From Firmicutes bacterium AM31-12AC (GTDB lineage Bacteria; Bacillota; Clostridia; Lachnospirales; Lachnospiraceae): DNA of 64,000 nucleotides. Under the pieces are notes generated by a model. That model ran no database searches. It saw only the letters and a list, made by a program, of their open reading frames with translations, and was not told where the DNA came from. This document shows positions 49,707 through 60,013 of this stretch, in pieces (the first letter of the stretch is position 1; every line of letters starts with the position of its first letter). A program made the position numbers and the translations under genes. The stretch spans positions 220,204-284,203 of the forward strand of contig QUJA01000001.1 in the NCBI GenBank assembly GCA_003480425.1, read 5' to 3'.

Positions 49707-51311
49707 ATGGATAAGAAAATGTTTTGCTTTCAGTGTGAGCAGACCATCGGATGCGCCGGATGTACAGGAAATGCCGGTGTCTGTGGAAAAAAGGCAGATA
49801 CAGCCAGATTACAGGATGAACTGACAGGTGCCTTGGTTGGTCTTGCAAGAGCTGTCGATAGTACAACAGCTATTTCCAAAAGAACCGGACAGGTCATAAT
49901 TGAAGGACTGTTTACCACAGTTACAAATGTAAATTTTGACGATGCCTCAATTGAAAACATGATACAAAAAGTCAGAGCTGAAAAAGAAAGACTGGTTCCT
50001 GACTGCAGCAAATGTCAGTCACCTTGCGGTAAAACAGACGAATACGATATGCAACAGTTATGGAATGCCAACGAAGATATACGCTCTTTGAAGTCTCTGA
50101 TTCTTTTCGGAATTCGCGGAATGGCTGCCTATGCCTATCATGCAAATGTTCTGAATTATGAAGATACTGAAGTGAATCGCTTCTTCTGTGAAGCATTATT
50201 TAAGATTGGTTATGAAGAAAGTGCAGATGCACTGCTTCCTACAGTACTAAAAGTAGGAGAAATCAACCTGAAGTGTATGGCACTTCTTGATAAGGCAAAT
50301 ACAGAAACCTATGGGACACCAGAACCAACCAATGTTACACTTACAATAGAAAAGGGACCATTTATTGTTGTAACCGGACATGATTTGAAAGACCTGCAGC
50401 TTTTACTTGAACAGACAAAGGGAAAAGGAATCAACATCTATACTCATGGTGAAATGCTCCCTGCCCATGCCTATCCACTCTTAAAAAAATTCTCACACTT
50501 AAAAGGGAATTTTGGAACCGCATGGCAGAATCAGCAAAAAGAGTTTGATCATCTTCCAGCTCCGATTCTCTACACCACCAACTGTCTGATGCCGCCAAAA
50601 AGCAGTTATGCTGACAGAGTATTTACAACAGAAATGGTTGCCTTCCCCGGTGCTGTTCATATTGATGAGAAGAAAGATTTTACGCCGGTTATTGAAAAAG
50701 CGCTGGAACTTGGTGGTTACAAGGAAGATCAGGTACTCACCGGCATCAATGGCGGTACAAAAGTGACAACCGGTTTTGGTCATGCAGCCATCCTGTCCCA
50801 TGCAAACACTGTAATTGAAGCAGTAAAATCAGGTGCAATCCGTCATTTCTTTCTGGTTGCCGGCTGTGATGGTGCTAAACCTGGACGAAACTATTACACA
50901 GAATTTGTAAAACAGACACCTTCTGACAGTATTGTCCTTACTCTGGCATGCGGAAAATTCCGTTTCAACGATCTCGATCTTGGAGAAATCGGTGGTCTGC
51001 CGCGACTGATGGATATGGGGCAGTGTAATGATGCTTATGGTGCGATTCAGGTTGCTGTAGCACTTGCAGATGCATTTGGATGCTCCGTAAATGAACTTCC
51101 GCTTTCCTTCGTTCTCTCTTGGTATGAACAGAAGGCCGTCTGCATCCTGTTAACACTTTTACACCTGGGTATCAAGAATATTCGTCTTGGTCCTTCTCTT
51201 CCGGCATTTTTGTCTCCTAATATTCTGAATTTTCTGGTAGAAAATTACGGTATAGCACCTATCACCACGCCGGAAGAAGACATCAAAACACTGATGAATT
51301 ACAACAAATAA
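49707..51311 (+). CDS. hcp: Hydroxylamine reductase / hybrid cluster protein
   Basis: 534 residues. N-terminal cluster motif FCFQCEQTIGCAGCTG with VCGKK, hybrid-cluster ligands in PAHAYPLLKKF, YTTNCLMPP, VAGCDGAKPGRNYY, TLACGKFRF and SWYEQKAVCILLTLLHLG. Hcp reduces hydroxylamine and nitric oxide; in anaerobes it protects against reactive nitrogen species. AAAGGAGAATACAATA precedes the start. Terminated by the hairpin at 51337-51375. Confidence 0.97.
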   Translation: MDKKMFCFQCEQTIGCAGCTGNAGVCGKKADTARLQDELTGALVGLARAVDSTTAISKRTGQVIIEGLFTTVTNVNFDDASIENMIQKVRAEKERLVPDCSKCQSPCGKTDEYDMQQLWNANEDIRSLKSLILFGIRGMAAYAYHANVLNYEDTEVNRFFCEALFKIGYEESADALLPTVLKVGEINLKCMALLDKANTETYGTPEPTNVTLTIEKGPFIVVTGHDLKDLQLLLEQTKGKGINIYTHGEMLPAHAYPLLKKFSHLKGNFGTAWQNQQKEFDHLPAPILYTTNCLMPPKSSYADRVFTTEMVAFPGAVHIDEKKDFTPVIEKALELGGYKEDQVLTGINGGTKVTTGFGHAAILSHANTVIEAVKSGAIRHFFLVAGCDGAKPGRNYYTEFVKQTPSDSIVLTLACGKFRFNDLDLGEIGGLPRLMDMGQCNDAYGAIQVAVALADAFGCSVNELPLSFVLSWYEQKAVCILLTLLHLGIKNIRLGPSLPAFLSPNILNFLVENYGIAPITTPEEDIKTLMNYNK

Positions 51312-51336
51312 ATTTCTTCAAATCTCTGTGGAATCA

Positions 51337-51375
51337 ACGAAGCCGATACAGGATTCAAAAATCCTGCATCGGCTT
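51337..51375. terminator. Bidirectional terminator between hcp and crcB
   Basis: GAAGCCGATACAGGATT pairs with AATCCTGCATCGGCTTT (one mismatch) around CAAA, with a T-run after; the two flanking genes converge here. Confidence 0.88.
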
Positions 51376-51396
51376 TATGATCAGATTACTTCTCTT

Positions 51397-51762
51397 TCAT
51401 CTTATCACTACGTACTGCGATATATACACTGCTGCCATTGCTCCGATTACACTCAATACAACATAAAGCATTGCCCAACAAACTGCACCTCGTTCCAATA
51501 GTTGATTCGTTTCCAATGCAAAAGAAGAAAATGTTGTAAACCCTCCACAAATGCCAACTTTTAAAAATAAAATCCATTGCGGATTCCAGTCTTTCTTTAC
51601 TCCAATAGCTACTACAACCCCTATTAAGAATGCTCCTACAATATTAATCAGTAATGTTTTTATAGGAAATCCACTTTGCGGATTTATTGGAATCAGCCCA
51701 ATTAGATAACGAGCTATCGCTCCAAAAAATCCTCCCATTCCAACTATAATACAATTCACCAT
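51397..51762 (-). CDS. crcB: Fluoride exporter CrcB
   Basis: 121 residues from MVNCIIVGMGGFFGAIARYL (GAGGAGAGGAAGTAAA upstream). Four membrane helices and the Fluc motifs GGFFGAIARY, TLLINIVGAFLIG and GICGGFTTFSSFALET. It exports fluoride; Fluc channels act as dual-topology or paired dimers, often with two adjacent crcB genes. Only one is in this window. No fluoride riboswitch is visible in the leader. The 30-codon flavoprotein fragment ends 1 base before the start. Confidence 0.95.
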   Translation of the reverse strand: MVNCIIVGMGGFFGAIARYLIGLIPINPQSGFPIKTLLINIVGAFLIGVVVAIGVKKDWNPQWILFLKVGICGGFTTFSSFALETNQLLERGAVCWAMLYVVLSVIGAMAAVYISQYVVIR

Positions 51763-51763
51763 T

Positions 51764-51856
51764 TTACTTCCTCTCCTCTTGGATAAATGTCCTTGCAAGC
51801 TTTAAAGAATTGCTGTGCTTTCCCTTGGGGCTTCCATGAATCAACAATATATTCAT
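51764..51856 (-). pseudogene. NADPH-dependent FMN reductase-like, N-terminal 30 residues
   Basis: A 30-codon ORF with a strong ribosome site (GGAGGTAATTCA) encodes MNILLIHGSPKGKHSNSLKL, the FMN-binding start of flavodoxin-fold NAD(P)H reductases. It then ends ARTFIQEERK-stop inside the crcB ribosome site. The rest of the reductase is missing, so this is a deletion remnant, although the start signals are intact and it may still be translated as a leader of crcB. Confidence 0.75.
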
Positions 51857-51931
51857 TGAATTACCTCCAAATAATCAAAAAATTCTGATAGTCCCATCCA
51901 CACTACTTTTCTTCTTTCACTATTTAAGAAC

Positions 51932-52792
51932 CTACTCTTTTGTCATAATCCCTGTAAACTGTCCAACACCGAAACGTCTCATAAACATTTCACATTTGCA
52001 TAGGAAAAAATAATAAATATTTAATCCACAACCGCTTAATCCTTCAAAATTCCCCTGGCCTTTAGAAATTAACAGATCAGCGTTCTCAACCTCATCCATT
52101 GCTTCCTGAGATATTGCTCCGATAACATTACCTGGCATTCCCGTACCATTCCCAATTACCTTTTGTGCAACATCTTCCATGTGCACATATTTTGCATCCT
52201 CTAACGTAGCATCATTTAAAACCGGCTTTCCTCTTACAATTACGGATATATATAAATCAGGATTGATGTCTCGAAGGGTTGCAATCAATAACCTATCTGT
52301 TACAATTTCTCCGCAGTTATCTGTAAAATAAACCAGCCTTTTCGCATTGACCAGATCATTTTTAAAAATAGCCAACAGCTTAGAATCTATATTTATATTT
52401 ACTGCTTCATCCAATTTATCTTTCAATTCAATGTCATTCACATTTTCCAATGCTCCGAAATCAATATAATTTCCAACCATTGCATACTGTATTGCCATTT
52501 TTAAATGATTTTCAGATGTATTAACTTTATTTTCCATGTACGGAAAATAATCTAGCATTAATTTATTATAATGCTGTTTGATTTCCGTGTAATCCATTGT
52601 GTTACCAAAAATTTCTTTACGAAGATTATCCATTTGCTCGGCAACCTGCGGGGTAGTTAAACCATCACTATTTTTTACAATCTCGCTAACTTTACATTGA
52701 TATTCATTTATTTTTTCTTCTGTTGCACCAACCGGATATCTATTATTATTTCGTTTTATCTGACATATTTTACATTTTTCATTTATAACCAT
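51932..52792 (-). CDS. DUF89/ARMT1-like damage-control phosphatase
   Basis: 286 residues. N-terminal CKICQIKR cysteines, then a conserved DUF89 core LVYFTDNCGEIVTDRLLIATL, SVIVRGKPVLNDATLEDA, IGNGTGMPGNVIGAISQEAM and LLISKGQGNFEGLSGC. The family removes phosphate from damaged sugar phosphates and carboxymethylated substrates and binds metal through the N/D residues seen. It stands next to the type I restriction locus but shows no functional link to it. Confidence 0.9.
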   Translation of the reverse strand: MVINEKCKICQIKRNNNRYPVGATEEKINEYQCKVSEIVKNSDGLTTPQVAEQMDNLRKEIFGNTMDYTEIKQHYNKLMLDYFPYMENKVNTSENHLKMAIQYAMVGNYIDFGALENVNDIELKDKLDEAVNINIDSKLLAIFKNDLVNAKRLVYFTDNCGEIVTDRLLIATLRDINPDLYISVIVRGKPVLNDATLEDAKYVHMEDVAQKVIGNGTGMPGNVIGAISQEAMDEVENADLLISKGQGNFEGLSGCGLNIYYFFLCKCEMFMRRFGVGQFTGIMTKE

Positions 52793-52801
52793 AAGACGAC
52801 T

Positions 52802-53023
52802 CTAATTTCCCCTCTCTGAAACTTCCGATTCACGTACATGCTTAAACAACGTAACTTCGCCTTTATATAATGCTTCTATATCATATGAAGGTTCTTCATT
52901 TTGCTCAAATGTTCCATATGCATCAACGATATATATCACTCCGTCAATTTTTTGAATTTCTCCCTCGATATTGAAATTAAAAGTCACTAAATCTTCTCTC
53001 TTGAACCTAGGTTTTCCTAACAT
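52802..53023 (-). CDS. Hypothetical protein of the restriction locus
   Basis: 73 residues from MLGKPRFKREDLVTFNFNIE, with GGAGGAAAAACAA before the ATG; the longer frame from 53116 lacks such a site. It is mostly beta-strand in appearance (VTFNFNIEGEIQKIDGVIYI, VDAYGTF) and acidic at the C-terminus. The family is not recognised. It lies 9 bases upstream of the DUF89 gene and 137 bases after the end of hsdR. Confidence 0.65.
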   Translation of the reverse strand: MLGKPRFKREDLVTFNFNIEGEIQKIDGVIYIVDAYGTFEQNEEPSYDIEALYKGEVTLFKHVRESEVSERGN

Positions 53024-53160
53024 TTGTTTTTCCTCCATTAACTTAATCTTGTTGTAATTTACATTTAAATTTAATATCGCTGCATGTCCGTTTACTTGAT
53101 TATATTTTTTATCCATTTGTCCAAAATCAGCACCAACATTTAATATATAATTTTTTTCTT

Positions 53161-56100
53161 TTACGCTGCTGCATTAGCATTAATTCGATCAATAACTTTT
53201 CTAATTCCCATCCATACTGTCAGATCCGTAAATAACTCTACCACACTTCCTTTATCAGTAAATGGTGATTCCTGAAGTACAGACAGATCCTTCATCATTC
53301 CATTATGTACAATGTACTCTACGATCTGATTTACAAAGTAAATCTGTCTGCTATCAAGATTTATATCATTCAAAAACTCTGAAAATGCTTCTTTTGCAGC
53401 ATTCATATCAAGTCCAACAATTTCACGTACAAATTCCCCCAAAGGTTTATGACCATATTCTTTCTCATAATCATCTTTAGAGCCAACTTCCTTCCAAAGA
53501 ATCTGTTCTAGGCTTTCTACATCCATTTCTGTAAGAGGCTGATTTGTCTTAAGTTTTGCAATGGCAATATTATCCTGATGTTGACGAACATAAAACTCAG
53601 CTTTAGCCTTATAATTCTTCAATTCATCATTCTCAAGTTCAGAATCATTCCATTCTGTAGACAGGATTTCATCCGTAAAATCTGTATTGTATTTAATTAT
53701 TCCTTGAGGCAAATACTTCATAAGATTTCGGAGGCTTATCCTAATATGTTCAAATTCATCAATTCCAGCATTATCTATATAGTCTGTATGAAGAATTTTA
53801 TTAATCAGTTCTGATTGTTTCTGAATCTCCGGAATATTTGCTACCCCAGCAAGACCTTCAATCTTTTTGAAAAGATCACTTTTATGACGACCATATCCTT
53901 TGCCCGCTAAATATGCTAATTCCATTCCATACATCAAAGCATCGAAACGAACTGCACTTGCTTCTTCTCCGTCAGGCATAATAAGTGGTGCTAATTCTTC
54001 ACGAACCATTAATGTGTCTTCAAACGTAATTGATTGATAATTATTTTCAACAGAATACGTATCAACATACTTCAAATGTTGTCTTACCGCAAAATTTTCA
54101 CGATTCAATTCCTGCACTTTTTCTACCATTGCCTCAACAAGTTTACTTCTGTACACAATAAGTCTGTCAATTTGATATTCAAGATTCTGCAGTTTATAGG
54201 CAATTTCAAATTTAAGAGAAAAAATAGCTCCTTGCAAAGCAACCATATTTGCTGTTGGTTTTCCTTGATTCATACGGAAAAATTCAAAGTTTCCACAGAA
54301 ATCAAAGATATAGAATTTTTCTTTATCCTGTCCATCTATAAGTCCTGAGCAAAGTCTAGTACCACGACCAATCATCTGCCAGAACTTTGCCTTACTCATA
54401 ACTTTTTAAAAAATACGAGGTTCAATATTTCAGGCACATCAATACCTGTATCAAGCATGTCAACAGAAATTGCAATCTGAGGCATTTTCTTTGGATCCGA
54501 AAACTCGTCAATTGCACTCTGAGCGTAGGTCATATGGTTATCAATTACCTTAGCAAATGGCTGCCCTTTTTTACTATATTCTGGATACTGCTTATTAAAT
54601 ACTTCAAGAATTTTCTCCGCGTGGTCATGATTCTTAGCAAAAATAATTGTCTTACCAATTTTCTGCCCATAATCCACCTTAAGCCCATCCTTCATAAGTA
54701 CATGCAAAACCTGTTTGATTGTATCCTCATTAAATATCCATGTATTTAGTGCCGATGAATTAATTCGCTCCGGTAATTTTCCATCTTCAAATTCAAAGGT
54801 CTCTTCATATGTAGCTTTATCTTCCTCGGATAACTCATCATAAGCAATACCTTCTTCAATGAATTTCAGTTTTGTTTCAACAGTCATAAAATCTACAAGG
54901 TAACCATCCTTTACTGCTTGAGAAAGCTCATATCCATATGTTGGTACACCATTTTCTAAGTCAAAAATTCCGTAAGTATTTTTATCAATCTCATCCTTAG
55001 GAGTTGCTGTGAGCCCTACCAATGGAGCATCGAAATAATTAAATATATCTCTATACTTGTTATAAATGGATCTATGTGCTTCATCACAGATTACGAGATC
55101 AAAATGTCCACAAGTAAATAACTTTCCATTTACATCCTTAACCGAATCAATGCAATTCATCATGGTCTGATATGTAGAGAAAATGCAATGTGCTGTATAG
55201 TTTTCTTTCTCCTCTACAAGATTGGAGCATGACAAATCAGGTAAAAGATTTGCAAAATTTCTTTTTGCCTGCGTAACAAGAGAATTACGATCTGCCAGGA
55301 ATAATATGTTTTTAGTCCATCCCTTGTCCAAAAGGACCTTACATAATGCAATTACTGTTCTTGTTTTGCCTGAACCTGTAGCCATCACAAGCAATGCTTT
55401 TCTGCGATTGCGATTATCAAATGTATCACATACTGCCTTAATTGCACCTTCTTGATAATAACGACCTGCTATATCTTTATCTACAACAATATGCTTAAGA
55501 CTTGTTTTCATTGTTTGAAGATTAAAAAGCTTTTCCAGATCTCTCTTGGAATAAATAACAGCAACCTTTCTCTCCGGGTACTGATTATCTATAATTCTTG
55601 TTTCAAAACCATTGGTAAGAAAAACCACTGGTCTTCTATTATATTGATTCTCTAATAAATCAGCATAAAGTTTTGCCTGTTGTCTTCCCTTCGCGACATC
55701 CACGCAGGTTCTCTTTGCCTCAACTACCGCAAGCGGTCTGTGCCTATCATCGTAAAGAACATAATCCGCATATCCAACCTCTGATTTATTAGGCATTCCC
55801 GGTAACTCGACTTCATTAATCCAATCCTTTCCCTCTGTCCACCCTGCATCTAAAAGCATAGAATCAATATAGATTTTTCTTGTCTTATATTCTGACAAAT
55901 CCAATGGTTTTGGGACATATGTTTTTTGCTGTTCTGTTCGTTTTGCAGTAAGTTCTTCCTTAAGAGCTTTATTCTCAGCAATTAATGCCTTTAAATCCAC
56001 ATCGTCATCTGAAGTTTTAGCCACAGCAGTTTCTTCTGTCGATTCATTAAGCAAGCTTATATCGTATTGCCTCTCTTCATAGAAATCCGAATAGCAATAT

Positions 56101-56468
56101 GACACGTAATCCATAAAGATAAACAGATTCTGCAAGCAAAGTATCGCTTCATCTTCTGTTATCTTTCTACCATTATGTGCAGCTCTGTTACCAATCTTGC
56201 GAATCAAATCGAGACGTTTCCATAACGCATCATCAACCAAATCATGAAAGTCCTCTGTACTCATAAGGCTCACAAGATTATCTTGATATGGCATCTCCAA
56301 CGACTTATCTACGGAATACATCCACTTAATAGCAAATTCCATAGCACGACGACAGTTGATCACACTGGATTCTTTATCAATTCTAAGAATTTTCTCTGCT
56401 GCTACTGCTACATCTGAAAAACTATTAAATTTGGCTTCTTGTTTTAAATAGTCAAAGTTGGTTATCAT
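53161..56468 (-). pseudogene. hsdR: Type I restriction enzyme R subunit, frameshifted
   Basis: Two frames make one ~1100-residue HsdR. Start MITNFDYLKQEAKFN at 56468 (AAGGTGTGCC upstream). It has a DUF4145-like N-terminus, the PD-(D/E)XK nuclease YADYVLYDD...AVVEAKRT, then Walker A LLVMATGSGKTRTV, DEAH box LVICDEAHRS, SAT-like GLTATPKDEI and the C-terminal helicase lobe ending DTGIDVPEILNLVFFKK. A one-base loss in TTTTTTAAAAAG near 54400 breaks it; the second frame (53161-54399) resumes at MSKAKFWQMIGRGTRL and holds the C-terminal HsdM-binding region. Confidence 0.9.
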
Positions 56469-56497
56469 ATGGCACACCTTTCCCATTTCAGTATTTC

Positions 56498-57220
56498 TTA
56501 TATCCTATCCATCATCATTAATGAACTTTCTTTTGTATATTGATTAATTAGGTTCTCATAATTAAAAAATTTTACATAGTTACGTATGCTGCTATATATA
56601 TTTCTTTCAAGTAACCTATCGAACTGATATCTACGATTTTCATCAGCAATAATATAAAAATCTGCTCTGAAATCCTGCAATTCATAGAATTTATCTAAAG
56701 AATTGGTAATATTGGTAGAGTGTTCTACTTCATAAAATCTGAAAGGCATTCTTCTTTCATTGAACCAAATGACATCTATAGTCTTAGCTCTTTTTGCTAT
56801 CTTATCATATGTAAACTCCGGTAATTCAGGCTCAGTAGTAAGCTCACATAGTTTTCTTTCTAAAAATTTCTTGTTCTTGTCCTGATTTGGAACATATGTC
56901 TTGTAATTATGCATATTACCAAGTTCTACAATAATTCCCTGATAATAGGAATGAGTGAATAAATCCTCACTTTTAGTATCATTCTCTACTATGTCAAAAC
57001 GCTTCAATACATCTTCTTTGCATTCTGACAATGCCCATAAACCAGGCTTTATACGAAAGAACTCGTCATGCACCTGAACAATCCGTCTGATATTCGCCTG
57101 TGGCGTTTGGGTCTTCCATGTACTAAAATCCACAAGTTGATTTAATTGTTGAAATGTGGCATAACCACCATTTCGCCTCATTGCATCAATAACTTTATCT
57201 TTCTGTGACATTCGGTTCAC
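56498..57220 (-). CDS. HARE-HTH winged-helix protein with nuclease-like C-terminus
   Basis: 240 residues. N-terminal HARE/winged helix (KVIDAMRRNGGYATFQQLNQ, then PQANIRRIVQVHDEFFRIKP and GLWAL), a DNA-binding module that Aravind and co-workers described in restriction and chromatin proteins. The C-terminal half has KTIDVIWFNERRMPFRFYEVEHSTNI, which fits a PD-(D/E)XK core (D...E-x-E). Between hsdS and hsdR in the same operon, it may be an extra effector or specificity factor of the type I system. The nuclease assignment is inference. Confidence 0.65.
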   Translation of the reverse strand: MNRMSQKDKVIDAMRRNGGYATFQQLNQLVDFSTWKTQTPQANIRRIVQVHDEFFRIKPGLWALSECKEDVLKRFDIVENDTKSEDLFTHSYYQGIIVELGNMHNYKTYVPNQDKNKKFLERKLCELTTEPELPEFTYDKIAKRAKTIDVIWFNERRMPFRFYEVEHSTNITNSLDKFYELQDFRADFYIIADENRRYQFDRLLERNIYSSIRNYVKFFNYENLINQYTKESSLMMMDRI

Positions 57221-57225
57221 TCCTT

Positions 57226-58269
57226 CTATTCTTTCAATTTTGATTTGTCGACGTGGTGGACGAAGGCTGCAAATGCATTTTGCTCTTCCAGTTTAGGAAA
57301 TGGTATCATAATCTTTCTAATCTCCGAAAGATTAAGTGTCTTCTGTGCAATTCCTTTAACTTTTTCTTCAATTTGTCTCTGTCCATCTGATGCTAACAAC
57401 GCACTATGTAAATAGAAACTGTTAACTAATTCTCTTTTAGGCTTCAAATACGCAATGTGTCTTTGAAACAAAAACCTTATATCTTCAGTTACAACTGCTG
57501 GATGTCCATAAGAGCCTACCGTAGATAAAAGCAAATCCCCTAGTTCAATCGGAGTTCTTTTATATAACTCATCATATGTTTCTTCACTAACATACTTCAC
57601 TGTGTTGTATGTAACAGTATTATTTGAAAGGTTTGATACCAAAATGAACGGAATTCCTGTTTCTTGAAATTTCGGCGGTTGATGTGTTCCGTCTGTGATT
57701 ATCAAACATAAATCATTCAGCGAAACCATATTGCCACAATCACCAAACATCTCGACAAATCGGGCTTTGATAAGGTTATCTAATAACATTATTTCTGTTT
57801 TACGGTCCTCTATTACTTTTGAAATTTTATCTAAGTTATTAGCAATTTTCATCTGCTCCTTTAATGACGGATATGGAATCTGAATAGCATCAAAATCCTT
57901 CTTTACAATATGCTTCATAGTAGCTCCATGAGTTTTCATTCCCATCTCAGCAAGTTTATGCCTTACCGCATAAACAAAATACTTTTTATCTATTTCTACT
58001 TTATCAAATGCCACCTTGAAAATATGCTGATTTAAAAGTGCCTTTCCGCGATTCCACACATAAATCCCCAAACTAGCCGACCAAGAAATCAACACATCTC
58101 CATCGTTTATTTCAATCTTTTTTGGATACTCTCCATCATAAAAACCTAAATTATATGCATTTCCTGTAAGGTCTTGAATACGAATAATTGGTAATCCTAC
58201 TTCACCTCTGTCTTTTGGTTTAAATGCATATCCATTTATATATGTTGCAACATCGCCTAGCCTAATCAT
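57226..58269 (-). CDS. hsdS: Type I restriction specificity subunit, C-terminally short
   Basis: 347 residues from MIRLGDVATYINGYAF (a GTG at 58287 is an alternative start; neither has a well-placed ribosome site). Two target-recognition domains are separated by the conserved helix EIMLLDNLIKARFVEMFGD. The end FVHHVDKSKLKE-stop lacks the last ~25 residues of the second helix that the other hsdS keeps (VQKSLDETKLLFDSLMQQYF). A 29-base block at 57743-57771 is identical to the other hsdS. It may serve as an alternative or storage copy. Confidence 0.85.
   Translation of the reverse strand: MIRLGDVATYINGYAFKPKDRGEVGLPIIRIQDLTGNAYNLGFYDGEYPKKIEINDGDVLISWSASLGIYVWNRGKALLNQHIFKVAFDKVEIDKKYFVYAVRHKLAEMGMKTHGATMKHIVKKDFDAIQIPYPSLKEQMKIANNLDKISKVIEDRKTEIMLLDNLIKARFVEMFGDCGNMVSLNDLCLIITDGTHQPPKFQETGIPFILVSNLSNNTVTYNTVKYVSEETYDELYKRTPIELGDLLLSTVGSYGHPAVVTEDIRFLFQRHIAYLKPKRELVNSFYLHSALLASDGQRQIEEKVKGIAQKTLNLSEIRKIMIPFPKLEEQNAFAAFVHHVDKSKLKE
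57743..57771 (-). repeat. 29-bp direct repeat within hsdS, copy 1
   Basis: Identical to 61059-61087 (begins CCAAACATCTCGACAAATCG on the plus strand) and encodes LIKARFVEMFG in both hsdS genes. Both copies have the same orientation, so recombination would delete the 3.3 kb between and fuse the hsdS genes. Confidence 0.95.
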
Positions 58270-58270
58270 A

Positions 58271-58492
58271 TCACCCAAGTCCTTCACCCTCTTTCAACTT
58301 GTTAAATTGCTTTTTCCAAGCTCTTGAAGGTTTTCGGCAAATACAATCTTCTGAGGTGAAAGCACAAACTCCCTGCACAGAATTATTTGCACAAATATCA
58401 GAATTATTAGCTCTACATCCATAAGTTTGCACTTCAGTATCTAATTCATTCAATGGTGCTGAAAATGGCACCTTTAATTCTTTTTCAGTCAT
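58271..58492 (-). CDS. Small cysteine-rich protein of the type I locus
   Basis: 73 residues with six cysteines: YGCRANNSDICANNSVQGVC then FTSEDCICRKPSRAWKKQFN. The spacing could hold a zinc ion, but I do not recognise a named domain. From memory similar short proteins accompany hsdS in Clostridia. It overlaps the hsdS start and follows the recombinase gene by 34 bases. Function unknown. Confidence 0.7.
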   Translation of the reverse strand: MTEKELKVPFSAPLNELDTEVQTYGCRANNSDICANNSVQGVCAFTSEDCICRKPSRAWKKQFNKLKEGEGLG

Positions 58493-58525
58493 CTACATCA
58501 TCCCTACAAATCCGAATTGCTAATA

Positions 58526-59493
58526 CTAACTCATGAATCTTTGATGTGAAGATTTAACATTTGCCTGGTTCACCATCGCATACTGCATTGTTGTATCAAT
58601 TTGTGAATGCCCTAATATTTTTTGAACTTGTTCTATTGGCATTCCTTTATCTATGGCTCTTGTTGCCATAGTTCTTCGAAATTTATGCGGATGTATTCTT
58701 TCTAAATTCAGTTTTCTTCCTAGAGTTCGTAATCTAATTTCTACACCACTGATTTTTAAGCGATCATACGGAAAATCTAGTGTAACAAACAAGGCTTTGT
58801 TATCATCATTTCTTTTTTCCATATAATTTTTCAGGTGCACTTTGGCCTTTGCATCAAAATATACACGCCGTTCCTTATTACCTTTTCCGTATACAACACA
58901 TTCTCGAGCTTCTAGATCAATATCGTCTTTATTTAAATTAACCAGTTCCCCTACTCTTATCCCCGTCGAATAAAGCAAATCAATAATGGCCAAATCTCTG
59001 CTTTCTGTACAGTAATCTCTAAGTTTTTCAATTCCCTCATCTGATATCACGCTTTTCACTACCGTTTTTGTTTTTATTTTGTGGATTCGTCTCATAGGGC
59101 TTTTCAAAATGTAATCCTCTTCCTCAAGCCAAGAAAAGAAACTGGAAATGTTTCTTCTGATATTATCTATCGTTACATTTGTACAATGACTATTGCCCTG
59201 ATATTCTGATAAGTATGTTCTTATTTCTTCTGTCGTTATTTTCCTAACCGGAGTTCCATTTTAGAAAGCATGTGTGCTACCGTTGTATAATAATACTGCA
59301 ATGTTCTCTCAGAACACCCTTCAATTTTTTTTGCATCTAGAAACATTTGCAAAAAATCTTCATTTGATATGCTGACTTTCTCTACCGCATTTTCTGAAAA
59401 AGCATCTAATATAACTTCCTGTAACTTTTTCATTTGCGCAATTGTCAAATACTCTGACATTTCATTCAATACTTTTACAATTTTCTCTTCCAT
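58526..59493 (-). pseudogene. Tyrosine recombinase, frameshifted
   Basis: Two frames make one ~322-residue integrase. The first (59236-59493) is the SAM-like N-terminus (NEDFLQMFLDAKKIEGCSER). After a lost A near 59265 the other frame continues TPVRKITTEEIRTYLSEYQG, FFSWLEEEDYILKSPMRRIH and the catalytic domain with STGIRVGELVNL (R), YGKGNKERRV (K), HPHKFRRTMATR (H-x-x-R), LGHSQIDTTMQY (H and Y). Inside a type I locus such enzymes shuffle hsdS sequences. Catalytic residues are complete. Confidence 0.88.
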
Positions 59494-59536
59494 GTTGGTT
59501 TTCTCCTCTTATACCAACATCCTTCAGCCATTTTTA

Positions 59537-60013
59537 TTAAAGTATTTTATTTTCCTTATAAGATTCATATATATATGACGGATTTTCGTAGTATACACTG
59601 CTGTTATAATCATCGATTTTTTCACTGATAAACGAATTATAAACCTTTATCAATGCATCTATAACTGGAACCCCTTCGCTTTCCGATACTTTTTTTATTA
59701 ATCTTTTATATACTTTTCCAATATCCCAGTATGTCGGAATTGCATATTTACATTCTCCTACATTATCAAATTTTCCATCTTGAATATTACATTTTTCAAT
59801 AAATTCTTCACTCACACTGTCTATATTATCGCAATGATATACATCTGCTAAATCATAAATATTTTCCAAACTTTTCTTTCCAATGTCATTTACAATATCA
59901 GCACGTGTATTCTTTGTCTTTCGTGCAATATAATCAATCAAACTGCACGTATAAAAAAGATCATTATCTTTTTTACTTTCTCTACCTTCACCTATCATCA
60001 AATCACCTCGCAA
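59537..60013 (-). CDS. Partner of the DUF3990 protein, putative antitoxin
   Basis: 158 residues: FYTCSLIDYIARKTKNTRAD, IVNDIGKKSLENIYDLADVY, PTYWDIGKVYKRLIKKVSES, SSVYYENPSYIYESY. Part of it is DUF3791-like (short helical protein with IYDLADVYHCDN). It overlaps the upstream DUF3990 gene by 16 bases, in the arrangement of a toxin-antitoxin pair with the toxin first. Its start may be MIGEGRESKKDNDLF, 5 codons in. The antitoxin role is inference. Confidence 0.7.
   Translation of the reverse strand: MRGDLMIGEGRESKKDNDLFYTCSLIDYIARKTKNTRADIVNDIGKKSLENIYDLADVYHCDNIDSVSEEFIEKCNIQDGKFDNVGECKYAIPTYWDIGKVYKRLIKKVSESEGVPVIDALIKVYNSFISEKIDDYNSSVYYENPSYIYESYKENKIL

Noticed and set aside
51760..51900. Fluoride riboswitch upstream of crcB
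   Set aside because: The leader is occupied by the flavoprotein fragment and shows none of the crcB-motif conserved bases.
54380..54410. Programmed -1 ribosomal frameshift in hsdR at TTTTTTAAAAAG
   Set aside because: The heptamer does not fit X-XXY-YYZ in the zero frame, no downstream pseudoknot is evident, and many other genes here have similar one-base losses.
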